Assembly: GCA_944332815.1 (NCBI GenBank)
Contig: CALVKQ010000008.1
Location: forward strand, 1-64,000
DNA from: an uncultured Clostridia bacterium
GTDB taxonomy: Bacteria; Bacillota; Clostridia; Christensenellales; CAG-917
Length of the DNA: 64,000 nucleotides
Direction of reading: 5' to 3'
Position numbers and translations under genes: made by a program. This document shows positions 48,286-57,439 of this stretch, piece by piece. The notes under the pieces were generated by a model, which was given only the letters and a program-made list of their open reading frames with translations, was not told the origin of the DNA and did not search any database. Numbering within the stretch: position 1 is the stretch's first letter; each line of letters starts with the position of its first letter.

Positions 48286-49353
48286 ATGGCAAAGAGGACC
48301 GCGCTTTACGACGCGCACGTCGCCCTGGGCGGCAGGATGGTGGAATTTGCCGGCTACGAACTGCCGGTGCAGTACTCCGGCATAATGGAGGAGCATCGCG
48401 CCGTGCGTACGGCGGCAGGCGTGTTCGACGTTTCTCATATGGGGGAGTTCCTCTTCGAGGGCAGCGGAGCGGAGAGCGCGCTGGGCGCGCTGCTCACCAA
48501 CGATATCCGCGGCATGTCGGACGGCAGGGTGCGTTACTCTCTGTTGCCAAATGAGCGCGGCGGCGCGGTGGACGACGTTTTGGTGTACCGCGTGAATGCC
48601 GAAAAATTCCTGATGGTGGTCAACGGCGCCAACGTGGAAAAGGACGCCGCGCACGTCGTGAGGACGCTTCGCGGCTGTGAGTTTTCGGACGTGTCCGACC
48701 GCGTGTCACAGCTTGCGGTGCAGGGTCCTGCCTCGGAGGCGGTCATGAAGGCGCTGGCGCCCGACGCCCCCCTTCCTCAAAAGTACTACACCTTTCTGAC
48801 TGACGTCGAACTTGCCGGCATAAAGACGCTCGTGTCCCGAACGGGATACACGGGTGAGGACGGGTTCGAGATATATTGCGCGAACGAGGACGTTCCGGCG
48901 CTCTATGCCGCGCTGCTCGAAAAGGGCGCGCCGCTGGGGCTCATCCCCTGCGGACTGGGCGCGCGCGATACGCTGCGTTCGGAGGCAGGCATGCCCCTTT
49001 ACGGTCATGAACTGGGTGAGGACATCCCCGTGAACGAAGTCGGGCTGGATTTTGCCGTAAAGACGGAGGGCAGAGAGTTCGTGGGCAGAGATGCGATAGC
49101 GGCGCACGTCCCCGAATACGAGAGAGTGGGCGCGGTGGTAGTGGGGCGCGGTATAGTGCGCGAGAACTGCGTCATCTATGCGGACGGCGCGGAGGTGGGT
49201 CGCAGCACCACCGGGACGCATTCCCCCACGCTCGGGTGCGGCATCGCCATGCTGCGCATAAAACGCGGCACGGAGGGCGACCTCACGGCGGACGTCAGAG
49301 GCAGGATGCTCCCTTTGAAGAGAGCGGAGCTGCCTTTTGTGAAAAGAAAATAA
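48286..49353 (+). CDS. gcvT: Glycine cleavage T protein (aminomethyltransferase)
   Basis: A 355-aa folate-dependent enzyme that moves the aminomethyl carbon from the H protein to tetrahydrofolate and releases ammonia. Motifs: ALYDAHVALGGRMVEFAGYELPVQY (5-29), GVFDVSHMGEF, LLPNERGGAVDDVLVYR with the catalytic Asp (about 90), and SRTGYTGEDGFEIY (about 185), GLGARDTLRSEAGMPLYGHEL. The second of two ATGs is chosen because GGAGG is then 5 nt away. A 40-bp gap separates it from gcvH. Confidence 0.95.
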   Translation: MAKRTALYDAHVALGGRMVEFAGYELPVQYSGIMEEHRAVRTAAGVFDVSHMGEFLFEGSGAESALGALLTNDIRGMSDGRVRYSLLPNERGGAVDDVLVYRVNAEKFLMVVNGANVEKDAAHVVRTLRGCEFSDVSDRVSQLAVQGPASEAVMKALAPDAPLPQKYYTFLTDVELAGIKTLVSRTGYTGEDGFEIYCANEDVPALYAALLEKGAPLGLIPCGLGARDTLRSEAGMPLYGHELGEDIPVNEVGLDFAVKTEGREFVGRDAIAAHVPEYERVGAVVVGRGIVRENCVIYADGAEVGRSTTGTHSPTLGCGIAMLRIKRGTEGDLTADVRGRMLPLKRAELPFVKRK

Positions 49354-49393
49354 TTGCCTAGCGCCCGTGGCGCGAAGCGTAAAGGAGAAGGCT

Positions 49394-49741
49394 ATGAAAC
49401 AATACACTGGCACACACGAATGGGTGGAACTTCGCGACGGAGCGGCGTATGTCGGGATCAGCGCGCACGCGGCGCACGAACTCGGCGAGATAGTTTACGT
49501 CGATCTTCCCGAGCCGGGGGCTGCGGTCACGGCAGGGGAGCCCTGCTGCGAGCTGGAATCCGTCAAAGCGGTGGCGGAGGTCAATTCGCCCGTGAGCGGC
49601 GTCGTGGATGCCGTCAACGAGGAGCTTGCCGATTCCCCCGAAAAGGCGGGCGAAGAGGGCGTGTGGATATATTCCGTGTCCTCTCCCGTTCTTATGGACG
49701 GACTGATGAGCGAAGCGGAATATAAAGCTTCATTGGAGTGA
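49394..49741 (+). CDS. gcvH: Glycine cleavage H protein
   Basis: A 115-aa lipoyl-domain carrier shuttling the aminomethyl group between P, T and L proteins. THEWVELRDGAAYVGISAHAAHELGEIVYVDLP (7-39) and the lipoyl-lysine motif ELESVKAVAEVNSPVSG with the lysine at about 60. The ATG at 49394 has AAGGAG 8 nt upstream; an in-frame upstream extension lacks similarity. The lysine is the expected substrate of the LplA encoded first in the cluster. The C-terminal part is slightly shorter than the usual 125-130 aa. Confidence 0.96.
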   Translation: MKQYTGTHEWVELRDGAAYVGISAHAAHELGEIVYVDLPEPGAAVTAGEPCCELESVKAVAEVNSPVSGVVDAVNEELADSPEKAGEEGVWIYSVSSPVLMDGLMSEAEYKASLE

Positions 49742-49743
49742 GC

Positions 49744-51036
49744 ATGGCGGACTATCTCAGCATTACCGACGCCGAGCGCGCCGAAATGATGAAGCTGCTC
49801 GGCATCACCAAGATTTCGGAGCTTTACTCCGACCTTCCGCGCGAACTGCGCAGGAAGAAATTCGCGTTGTCCGATGGGCGCTCCCAGCAGGAAACGTATG
49901 CGGCGCTTGCGGAACTTGCGGCGAAGAACGCGACCTACCGCAGCATTTTCCGAGGAGCCGGGAGCTATCACCACTACATCCCGTCGGCGGTGAAGAGCAT
50001 CGTATCGCGAGAGGAATTCCTGACCTCTTACACTCCCTATCAGCCGGAGATATCCCAAGGGCTGCTGCAAGCCACGTTCGAGTTCCAGACCATGATGTGT
50101 GAGCTTACGGGCATGGATGTGGCGACCGCCTCCCATTACTCCGGGGCGACGGCAGCCGCGGAAGCGTGCGTGATGTGCGCCGACAGATCAAGACCCGTCG
50201 TGACTTTTGACAACATCGACCCCGACACCCTCGAAACGCTGGGGACCTACCTCAAAGCGCGCGGCATAGAGCTCAAAGTCCTGCACGCAGGCGACGGCTC
50301 GGCGCAATATCCTTCCGGAACGGGAGCAGGGGCGGTGTACTTCGAGTCCCCCAACTATTACGGCATTTTGGAGGACGTCAACGGGTTGACGTCGGCGGCA
50401 AAGGCGGAGGGCGCCAAGGTCATAGTGGGGTGCAATCCTCTCTCCCTCGCGCTCTTCAAAAGCCCGGGCGAATGCGGCGCGGACGTCGCGGTGGGCGACG
50501 CGCAGCCTTTCGGTATGCCGATGAGTTTCGGAGGTCCGTATCTCGGGTATATGGCGGCGAGAAAGGAATTCATCCGCAAACTTCCCGGCAGGATAGTCGG
50601 CGAAACCACGGACGCGGACGGCAGACGCGCGTTCGTCCTGACTTTGCAGACCAGAGAACAGCACATCCGCAGGGAGAAAGCCACGTCCAACATATGCTCC
50701 AACCAGGCGCATTGCGCGCTTACTGCCGCGGTGTATCTCTCGCTCACCGGTCCGCAGGGGCTGAAAGAGGTGGCGACCAAGTGTGCCTCCAACGCCCATT
50801 ACCTCGCGCGCGAGCTCTCGCACGCAGGAGCAAAACTGTTTTACGAAGGGGAGTTTTTCCACGAGTTCGTCACCGTCACGCCGGGCAAGGCGTCGAAGAT
50901 AACGGCGGCGTTGGAAAGGAAGGACATTTTGGGCGGTCTGCCGCTTGATAAGCACCGCATCCTTTGGTGTTGCACCGAGATGAACGGAAAAGCAGATATG
51001 GACGAAGTCGTTAAGACCGTGAAGGAGGCGTTATGA
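49744..51036 (+). CDS. gcvPA: Glycine decarboxylase subunit 1
   Basis: A 430-aa N-terminal half of the pyridoxal-phosphate glycine decarboxylase. SITDAERAEMMKLLGI (N-terminus), FRGAGSYHHYIPSAVK (about 75), FLTSYTPYQPEISQGLLQATFEFQTM (about 97-122), GATAAAEACVMC and TLQTREQHIRREKATSNICSNQA (about 300-322) are diagnostic. The start at 49744 has GGAG at proper spacing. It has no PLP lysine of its own; that lies in gcvPB, with which it overlaps by 4 nt. Split P protein is usual for Firmicutes and archaea. Confidence 0.96.
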   Translation: MADYLSITDAERAEMMKLLGITKISELYSDLPRELRRKKFALSDGRSQQETYAALAELAAKNATYRSIFRGAGSYHHYIPSAVKSIVSREEFLTSYTPYQPEISQGLLQATFEFQTMMCELTGMDVATASHYSGATAAAEACVMCADRSRPVVTFDNIDPDTLETLGTYLKARGIELKVLHAGDGSAQYPSGTGAGAVYFESPNYYGILEDVNGLTSAAKAEGAKVIVGCNPLSLALFKSPGECGADVAVGDAQPFGMPMSFGGPYLGYMAARKEFIRKLPGRIVGETTDADGRRAFVLTLQTREQHIRREKATSNICSNQAHCALTAAVYLSLTGPQGLKEVATKCASNAHYLARELSHAGAKLFYEGEFFHEFVTVTPGKASKITAALERKDILGGLPLDKHRILWCCTEMNGKADMDEVVKTVKEAL

Positions 51037-52451
51037 AAACGGTTTTCGAGAAGTCGGTCAAAGGGAGAAGGGGGGTGCAGCCCTCCGCCCTCGATGTGGA
51101 GAGATACGATTACGAGTCCTACCGTCTGCGTGAGGAACTCGTCCTGCCCGAACTTTCGGAGCCCGAAGTGGCGGCGCATTACACCGCGCTCTCCAAGCGC
51201 ACTTTCGGCGTGGACGACGGGTTCTATCCGCTCGGCTCATGCACGATGAAGTATAACCCGAAACTTCACGAGGAGATAGCCGCGCTGCCGGGGTTCGCGA
51301 ACGCGCATCCGTTGGCGCGTGCCGACAAAGTGCAGGGTTGTCTTGCCGTTATCGACACTTTAAGCGCTTATCTTGCAGGGATAACGGGCATGGACGGCGT
51401 GACGTTGCAGCCTTGCGCAGGCGCGCACGGCGAATATACGGCGCTGCTCATGGTGAGGGCTTATCACCGTTCGCGCGGCGACGAGAAGCGCACCAAGGTG
51501 CTCATCCCCGACAGCGCGCACGGCACCAATCCGGCGTCGGCGGTCATGGCAGGGTTCGAGGTCGTGACGCTGCGTTCCGCCCCCGACGGGAGCGTGGACC
51601 TCGACGACCTCAAAGCCAAGGCAGGGGAGGACACGGCGGCGCTCATGCTCACCAATCCCAGCACGCTCGGACTGTTCGAGAAGAATGTGTTGGAGATCGC
51701 GGGCATCGTACACGGCGCAGGCGCGCTCATGTACTATGACGGGGCAAATCTCAATGCCATTATGGGCGTGGTGCGCCCCGGCGATATGGGGTTCGACTTG
51801 GTGCACCTCAACCTGCACAAAACTTTCTCCGCTCCTCACGGCGGCGGCGGTCCGGGTTCCGGCCCCGTGTGCTGCAAGGCGGAACTCACCCCCTTCCTGC
51901 CCGATCCGCAGATCGTGCGCACGGAAAAGGGGTTCAGGTTCGGCAGAGGGGACTGGTCGGTCGGGCGAGTGAGCGCGTTTTACGGCAATTTCGGCGTTTA
52001 CGTCAAGGCGTTGGCTTACATCGTCGCTCTCGGCGGCAAAGGGCTGCGCGAAGCGGCGGAAACGGCGGTGCTCAACGCCAATTATCTGCGCGAGAAGATA
52101 AGCTACTTCTATCCCGTCGGAGATAGGAGATGTATGCACGAGTTCGTGCTTTCCATGCGCAGGCTGCGCGACGAAACGGGAGTGACCGCGGCGGACGTCG
52201 CCAAAGGGCTCATAGACAGAGGCATACATCCGCCCACCATGTACTTCCCCCTCATCGTGGAGGACGCGCTCATGTTCGAGCCCACCGAAACGGCGAGCAA
52301 GGAGATGTTGGACGCGGCTGCCGACGCGCTGAAAGAGATAATAGCCTTGGCATACAGCGACCCGGACGCGCTGCGCAGCGCGCCGCACACCACGCCCGTG
52401 CGCAGACCGGACGAAGCGGCGGCGGCCCGAAACCCCGTGGTCAAAGGCTGA
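51033..52451 (+). CDS. gcvPB: Glycine decarboxylase subunit 2
   Basis: A 472-aa C-terminal half of glycine decarboxylase with the PLP site. Key blocks: SVKGRRGVQPSALDV (9-23), FYPLGSCTMKYNPK (about 64), HGTNPASAVMAGF (about 163) and LNLHKTFSAPHGGGGPGSGPV, whose lysine (about 264) forms the Schiff base. It closes with HPPTMYFPLIVEDALMFEPTETASKEMLD. It forms an alpha2beta2 complex with GcvPA, decarboxylating glycine and loading GcvH. Last gene of the cluster. The gap 52452-52618 holds GC-rich hairpins but no clear T-tract terminator. Confidence 0.96.
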   Translation: MKTVFEKSVKGRRGVQPSALDVERYDYESYRLREELVLPELSEPEVAAHYTALSKRTFGVDDGFYPLGSCTMKYNPKLHEEIAALPGFANAHPLARADKVQGCLAVIDTLSAYLAGITGMDGVTLQPCAGAHGEYTALLMVRAYHRSRGDEKRTKVLIPDSAHGTNPASAVMAGFEVVTLRSAPDGSVDLDDLKAKAGEDTAALMLTNPSTLGLFEKNVLEIAGIVHGAGALMYYDGANLNAIMGVVRPGDMGFDLVHLNLHKTFSAPHGGGGPGSGPVCCKAELTPFLPDPQIVRTEKGFRFGRGDWSVGRVSAFYGNFGVYVKALAYIVALGGKGLREAAETAVLNANYLREKISYFYPVGDRRCMHEFVLSMRRLRDETGVTAADVAKGLIDRGIHPPTMYFPLIVEDALMFEPTETASKEMLDAAADALKEIIALAYSDPDALRSAPHTTPVRRPDEAAAARNPVVKG

Positions 52452-52618
52452 AAGAGCGGCGAGAGCCCCGGACGGCTGCGGCAGGACCGCGCAGTTCGGG
52501 GAATGTTTCGCGCCGCGCCGCATATGCTGTTTTGCGGCGGCGTTTCCCGGCGCCGCATGACCGCCCGTGAAGGCATGTTTGCCGTTCGGGCGGCACCGAT
52601 ATGTAAAGGAGATAAGTT

Positions 52619-52846
52619 ATGGCAAAGAAAGTGGCAAAGAACGATTACTTCGGGCTGCCTTACATAGTCAGCCTCATACTCGCCATCATCCCGTTCACCG
52701 CGTGGCTGCTCGGCATCGTCGTCAGGATCATGGAAGGCGATATCGTGGCAGGCATCATCAGGATATTCCTGGGGTGGCTGGTCTGGATAGTGGACCTTAT
52801 CATGATGATCACCAAGAAGTCCATCTGGCGTCTTTTGGGTTGCTGA
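52619..52846 (+). CDS. Small two-helix membrane protein
   Basis: A 75-aa protein, lysine-rich at the N-terminus (MAKKVAKNDYF), with two hydrophobic helices (about 13-35 and 42-63) separated by a short acidic loop RIMEGD. An AAAGGAGATAAG ribosome site precedes the ATG. Similar small YqaE/Pmp3-sized proteins occur in many clostridia, but the sequence is not that family's consensus, so no function is assigned. A 4-bp gap to the next small ORF suggests a bicistronic unit. Confidence 0.75.
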   Translation: MAKKVAKNDYFGLPYIVSLILAIIPFTAWLLGIVVRIMEGDIVAGIIRIFLGWLVWIVDLIMMITKKSIWRLLGC

Positions 52847-52850
52847 AAAT

Positions 52851-53033
52851 ATGAGAGAGATATCCGTGAACGGCGTCACAGTGCAGGGAGGGAAGGAGGA
52901 AGTCCTTTCCGAACTCGCGTTCGCACATTATCCCGTCCGAGTGGACGCAGGCGAAGGGGGAAAGGAGTTCGACTCCTTTGACGGGGCAAAAGAGTATGTC
53001 CTTGCCGTCTGCGACGGGGAAAACGGCGGGTAA
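52851..53033 (+). CDS. Hypothetical 60-aa acidic protein
   Basis: A short soluble protein (MREISVNGVTVQGGKEEVLS onward) with a regular strand/helix pattern and an excess of Glu, Asp and Gly. It starts 4 bp after the preceding stop, which fits translational coupling, though no strong ribosome site is seen. Unrecognised. The remaining gap to 53353 holds a terminator and the promoter of the ABC exporter. Confidence 0.45.
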   Translation: MREISVNGVTVQGGKEEVLSELAFAHYPVRVDAGEGGKEFDSFDGAKEYVLAVCDGENGG

Positions 53034-53105
53034 GGGAAGTCGGAAAGACGCGCACGCGACTTGTCCGGCACGGCATGAAAGAAGGACGGATGCACCGTCG
53101 TTTCC

Positions 53106-53131
53106 AAAGCGCGCTCCGAGGGCGCGCTTTT
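53106..53131 (+). terminator. Terminator after the small gene pair
   Basis: AAAGCGCGC (53106-53114) pairs with GCGCGCTTT (53122-53130), loop TCCGAGG, then T. Confidence 0.65.
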
Positions 53132-53266
53132 GCATGCCGGTTTGCCGAAAGTTCCTGCGTTCGGCAGCCCTGCGCGGATATCCTTTCCGCCGTGCGGTTT
53201 AAGCAGTCGGGCGGAAGTGAGGCGCGCTTAAAGGAAAGTTAAGCCGCACATCTCCGCGGACGTATG

Positions 53267-53295
53267 TTGACTTTATTTTATATCTAACATATAAT
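53267..53295 (+). promoter_or_regulatory. Promoter of ABC exporter operon
   Basis: TTGACT (53267-53272), a 17-nt spacer and TATAAT (53290-53295). The leader of about 50 nt carries a perfect GCGACA-GG-TGTCGC hairpin (53308-53321). Confidence 0.85.
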
Positions 53296-53353
53296 AACAT
53301 ACTGTATGCGACAGGTGTCGCCGCGTTAGGCGAGTGCGCATCCGGAGAGAGAT

Positions 53354-55231
53354 ATGTCAGACAAACAGGCAAAAAAAGGAAAGGGTGTTTTAGGCATCCT
53401 TGCCGGCTGCATCGGAGAGTTCAGGACTGTGTCCGTGCTGGCTGCCGTGTTCGTGGTGTTCGAGGTGGTGCTGGAAGTGTTCATCCCGCTCATCATGGCG
53501 CAGATCATCGACGTCGGCTTGAACGACGGACTGACTTCGTTCACTTTCAATTTGCAGCTGGGCGCATCCGTTACGCACGTGTTCACGGTGGATTCCAGGA
53601 CGGATTTCATTTTTATATGCGGCGCTCTGACCATAGTCATGGCGTTGCTTTCGCTGTGTTTCGGCGTGCTGTCGGGCAAGTGCGCGGCGGCGGCTGCCAC
53701 CGGCTTTTCCATGAACGTCCGCAAGGGTATTTATTACAAGATACAGGATTTCAGCTTCGCCAACCTCGACCGTTTCAGCACGGCAGGGCTGGTCACAAGG
53801 CTGACGACGGACATCACCAACGTCCAAATGTCTTACATGATGGTCATCCGCGTGCTGGTGCGCGCGCCCGTCATGCTCATTCTTGCGCTCGGTATGGCGA
53901 TCTCCATCGACCCCGAGCTTGCGATAGTGTTCGCCGTGGCTCTGCCCGTCATCGTCATAGGGCTGATCGTGGGGATAATCGTGGTCTATCCGCGCTTCAC
54001 GAAGATGCTCAAAAAGTATGACGATATGAACGAGATAACCCAGGAGAACCTCACCGCCATCCGCACCGTCAAGACCTTCGTGCGAGAGGAGCACGAAACC
54101 GCGAAGTTCAAAAAGATAAGCGAACTCGTGCAGAAACTGCAATTTTCCGCGGAGAAGATGCTGGTCATCGCCATGCCGCTCATGCAGCTGGTCGCGTTCG
54201 CGTGTATCATAGCGGTGGTGTGGTTCGGCGGTAACGACATAATCGTGGGAAATATGCAGTACGGCTCCCTCACCGCCTTCCTCAACTATATCATGCAGAT
54301 ATTGATGTCCCTCGGCATGGTGGCGATGGTGTTCGTCATGCTGGTGCTGTCGCGCGCGTCGGCAGGGCGCATCGCGGAAGTGTTCCGCGAAGTCCCCGAC
54401 ATCGCAGACAACCCCGATCCCAAAGCGGACGGCGTGGCGGACGGCAGCGTGGATTTCGACGATGTGGACTTTTCTTACTCGGCGGAGGGCGAAGTCCTCA
54501 ACCTCGAACATATCGATCTTCACGTCAAGAGCGGCGAAGTCGTGGGCGTCATCGGGGGCACGGGGTCGGCAAAGAGCACTCTGGTGCAGCTCATCCCCAG
54601 GCTTTACGACGTCAGGTCGGGCAGCGTCAAAGTGGGCGGCGTGGACGTCAGAGATTACAGACTGAACGATCTGCGCGACGCCGTGGCGATGGTGTTGCAG
54701 AAGAACGTGTTGTTCTCGGGCACGATAAAGGAAAACCTCAAATGGGGGGATCCGAACGCGACGGACGAGCAGATAGAGCACGCGGCACGCGCGGCGCAGG
54801 CGCACGATTTCATAATGTCCTTCCCCGACGGCTACGAAACGGAGCTCGGGCAGGGCGGCGTCAACGTGTCGGGCGGACAGAAACAGCGCCTTTGCATAGC
54901 GCGTGCGCTTTTGAAGCATCCCAAAGTCATGATCCTGGACGACTCCACCTCCGCGGTGGACACCGCCACCGACGCCGCCATCCGCAAAGGGCTTAAAGAG
55001 GAATTCGGCGCGACGACGGTATTCATCATAGCGCAGAGGATAAGTTCCGTGCAGGACGCGGACAAGATAGTGGTCATGAACGACGGCAAGATAGACGCGG
55101 TGGGCACTCACGAGGAGCTGCTTGCTTCCAACAAGATATACCGCGACGTCTATTACTCGCAGCAGCGCGGTTCGGACGAGGCTGCCGAGATATGGGAAAC
55201 GGTGAACGCAGATGAAAAGAAAGAAGACTAA
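53354..55231 (+). CDS. ABC exporter half-transporter 1 (degenerate ATP site)
   Basis: A 625-aa type IV exporter half. Six membrane helices lie in residues about 20-345, with TGFSMNVRKGIYYKIQDFSFANLDRFSTAGLVTRLTTDI as the first coupling region. The nucleotide-binding domain has Walker A GGTGSAKSTLV (about 396), signature VNVSGGQKQRLCIARAL (about 500) and Walker B VMILDDSTSAVD. The catalytic Glu is replaced by Asp (DDST), the usual sign of the non-hydrolytic site in heterodimeric exporters. It overlaps the next gene by 20 nt. Candidate cargo: drugs, lipids or peptides. Confidence 0.93.
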   Translation: MSDKQAKKGKGVLGILAGCIGEFRTVSVLAAVFVVFEVVLEVFIPLIMAQIIDVGLNDGLTSFTFNLQLGASVTHVFTVDSRTDFIFICGALTIVMALLSLCFGVLSGKCAAAAATGFSMNVRKGIYYKIQDFSFANLDRFSTAGLVTRLTTDITNVQMSYMMVIRVLVRAPVMLILALGMAISIDPELAIVFAVALPVIVIGLIVGIIVVYPRFTKMLKKYDDMNEITQENLTAIRTVKTFVREEHETAKFKKISELVQKLQFSAEKMLVIAMPLMQLVAFACIIAVVWFGGNDIIVGNMQYGSLTAFLNYIMQILMSLGMVAMVFVMLVLSRASAGRIAEVFREVPDIADNPDPKADGVADGSVDFDDVDFSYSAEGEVLNLEHIDLHVKSGEVVGVIGGTGSAKSTLVQLIPRLYDVRSGSVKVGGVDVRDYRLNDLRDAVAMVLQKNVLFSGTIKENLKWGDPNATDEQIEHAARAAQAHDFIMSFPDGYETELGQGGVNVSGGQKQRLCIARALLKHPKVMILDDSTSAVDTATDAAIRKGLKEEFGATTVFIIAQRISSVQDADKIVVMNDGKIDAVGTHEELLASNKIYRDVYYSQQRGSDEAAEIWETVNADEKKED

Positions 55232-57131
55232 AATGCATCTCATATCGGCGGACGCCGGGAAGTTTGCCGTCGGACATCCCATGGCGACGTTCAAACGCAT
55301 ACTTTCCTATTTCAAGCCTTACAAGGGCAGGGTCATCTTTGCCGCGATAGCGCTCGTGGTCAACGTCGGTGCGACGGTCGGCGGCACTTTGATGCTCTCC
55401 GTCCTCGTGGACAACTACATCATCCCCCTCGCGAACGGCAGCGGCGACGTCACCATAGGCGATTTCGCGCTCATGACGGGGGTCATGGCGGCGCTGTATC
55501 TGGTCGGGGTGCTGTTGCATTACGCCTACAACTGGATCATCGTCAACATGACCACGAAAATACAGCGCAGCATCCGCGACGAGATGTTCGAGAATATGCA
55601 GAAGCTGCCCGTCCGCTTCTTCGACACGCACGCCAACGGCGACGTCATGAGCTGTTACACCAACGATACGGATACCCTGCGCGAACTGCTTGCGAACGGA
55701 CTGCCTTATCTCATCTCGAACGGCTTGACTGTGCTCGCCATATTCGTCGCGATGCTCGTCATCAACCCCATGCTCACGCTGCTCATTATGGTGATGCTGG
55801 TGATAATGTTCGTCATCGTCAAGTATATCGGCGGAAAATCGGGCAAACATTTCGTGCGCCAGCAGAAGGCGATAGGCGTGCTGGACGGCTATGTCGAGGA
55901 GCACATAGAGGGGATGCGCGTCGTCAAAGTGTTCTGCCATGAGGATGCGGAAAAAGCAGCGTTCGACGACATCAACGGCAGCCTTCGCGGTGCGTCGCGC
56001 AAAGCCCACACTTACGCCAACGTGCTCATGCCCATACTCGGCAACCTGAGTTACGTCAACTACGCTCTGACCGCCATGGTGGGCGCGCTGTTCATGATAA
56101 CGGGCTTTGCCGGTATGACGATAGGCAAGCTCATGACCTTCCTGCAATTTTCCAGGCAGTTCAGCGCGCCGATAGGGCAGATGTCCCAGCAGATGAACAG
56201 CATCCTGATGGCGCTCGCCGGTGCGGAACGTATCTTCGCGCTGATAGACGCCGAGCCGGAAACGGACGAAGGTTACGTCACCCTCGTCAATGCCGAAATA
56301 GACGCCGAGGGCAACGTCACCGAGAGCGACGTGCGCACGGGACAGTGGGCGTGGAAGCACTACCATAAGGCGACGGACACCACCACTTACGTCAGATGGA
56401 CGGGGGAGGTGGAGTTCGAGAACGTGACGTTCGGTTACGTCCCCGAAAAGACGGTGCTGCACGAGATAAACCTGGTCGCGCAGCCCGGGCAGAAGATAGC
56501 TTTGGTCGGTTCCACCGGTGCGGGCAAGACCACCATAACTAACCTTATCAACCGTTTCTACGACATAGACGAGGGCAAGATCCGCTACGACAACATAAAC
56601 ATCAAGAAGATCAAAAAGCCGGACCTGCGTCATTCCCTCGGCATGGTGCTGCAAGACACCCACCTGTTCACGGGTACGGTGCGCGAAAACATCCGTTACG
56701 GTAACCTGGACGCGAGCGACGAGGACGTGGAAAACGCCGCGAAACTCGCCAACGCGGACGCCTTCATCCGCCACCTGCCGCAAGGCTACGACACCATGAT
56801 ATCCGGTGACGGCGCAAACCTCTCGCAAGGGCAGCGTCAGCTGCTTTCCATCGCGCGCGCCGCAGTCGCGGATCCTCCTGTCCTCATTCTGGACGAGGCA
56901 ACTTCGTCCATAGATACGCGCACCGAGAAGCTCATCGAAAAGGGCATGGACGGTCTGATGAACGGCAGAACGGTGTTCATCATCGCCCATCGCCTCTCCA
57001 CTGTCCGCAACGCCGACGTGATCCTCGTCCTCGAACACGGCAGGATAATCGAGCGCGGCAATCACGAACAGCTCATCGCGCGCAGAGGGAGGTATTATCA
57101 GTTGTATACCGGCGCCTTCGAACTAGACTGA
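55212..57131 (+). CDS. ABC exporter half-transporter 2 (canonical ATP site)
   Basis: A 639-aa partner of the preceding half-transporter. Six membrane helices (about 30-330) precede Walker A VGSTGAGKTTITNL (about 434), signature ANLSQGQRQLLSIARA (about 537) and a canonical Walker B VLILDEATSSIDTRT with Glu. A segment of about 40 residues (LVNAEIDAEGNVTESDVRTG to TTTYVRWTGEVEF) is inserted between the membrane and ATPase domains. The start may be 55212 or the ATG at 55233, just after the upstream stop; neither has a strong ribosome site. The final codons enter a long hairpin repeat. Confidence 0.93.
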   Translation: MKRKKTKMHLISADAGKFAVGHPMATFKRILSYFKPYKGRVIFAAIALVVNVGATVGGTLMLSVLVDNYIIPLANGSGDVTIGDFALMTGVMAALYLVGVLLHYAYNWIIVNMTTKIQRSIRDEMFENMQKLPVRFFDTHANGDVMSCYTNDTDTLRELLANGLPYLISNGLTVLAIFVAMLVINPMLTLLIMVMLVIMFVIVKYIGGKSGKHFVRQQKAIGVLDGYVEEHIEGMRVVKVFCHEDAEKAAFDDINGSLRGASRKAHTYANVLMPILGNLSYVNYALTAMVGALFMITGFAGMTIGKLMTFLQFSRQFSAPIGQMSQQMNSILMALAGAERIFALIDAEPETDEGYVTLVNAEIDAEGNVTESDVRTGQWAWKHYHKATDTTTYVRWTGEVEFENVTFGYVPEKTVLHEINLVAQPGQKIALVGSTGAGKTTITNLINRFYDIDEGKIRYDNINIKKIKKPDLRHSLGMVLQDTHLFTGTVRENIRYGNLDASDEDVENAAKLANADAFIRHLPQGYDTMISGDGANLSQGQRQLLSIARAAVADPPVLILDEATSSIDTRTEKLIEKGMDGLMNGRTVFIIAHRLSTVRNADVILVLEHGRIIERGNHEQLIARRGRYYQLYTGAFELD

Positions 57132-57254
57132 CGCTGTCATTTAGCGACCTGCTTTGTCAAAGCCCCGTTCCGCAATGCGGTCACGTACGAGAAAGTACGC
57201 TCCCTTTTGCGGAAGGGGCTTTTTCGCGCATCTCATCTAAATGACAGCGTCAGT
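57127..57254 (+). repeat. Long nested hairpin beginning in the exporter stop codon
   Basis: ACTGACGCTGTCATTTAG (57127-57144) is exactly complementary to 57237-57254. Inside, AGCCCCGTTCCGCAA pairs with TTGCGGAAGGGGCT followed by TTTTTCG, and CGTAC..GTACG closes the centre. A related sequence (GGGAGCGTACT, CGTACGTGACC) occurs at 703-724. The inner part can terminate the exporter operon. Confidence 0.75.
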
Positions 57255-57276
57255 GTAATGGGAAGAAGGGGAGGGC

Positions 57277-57319
57277 TTTCGGGGTCCCCGGGTGAAAATC
57301 TCTGATTTTCAGCTGGGGC
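57277..57319 (+). repeat. Dispersed hairpin repeat, copy 2 of 2
   Basis: Near-identical (41 of 43) to 2331-2373. It folds as CCCCGGGTGAAAATC with GATTTTCAGCTGGGG. It lies in non-coding DNA with nothing recognised up to 57440. Confidence 0.8.
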
Positions 57320-57439
57320 AAAAGGAGTACGCCGCGCGTCCGTGGAAAGCGGTTCTTCCTTGTCTGACGCTAAAATATCGCGCTTTAGCAAGCTAAACGC
57401 CGCTATTTGGCGAAGTAGACTTACACACGTTCGAGGACG

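Noticed and set aside
49354..49393. Glycine riboswitch before gcvH/gcvT
   Set aside because: The gaps in the cluster are too short (10-40 bp), and the lplA leader is predicted to be absent.
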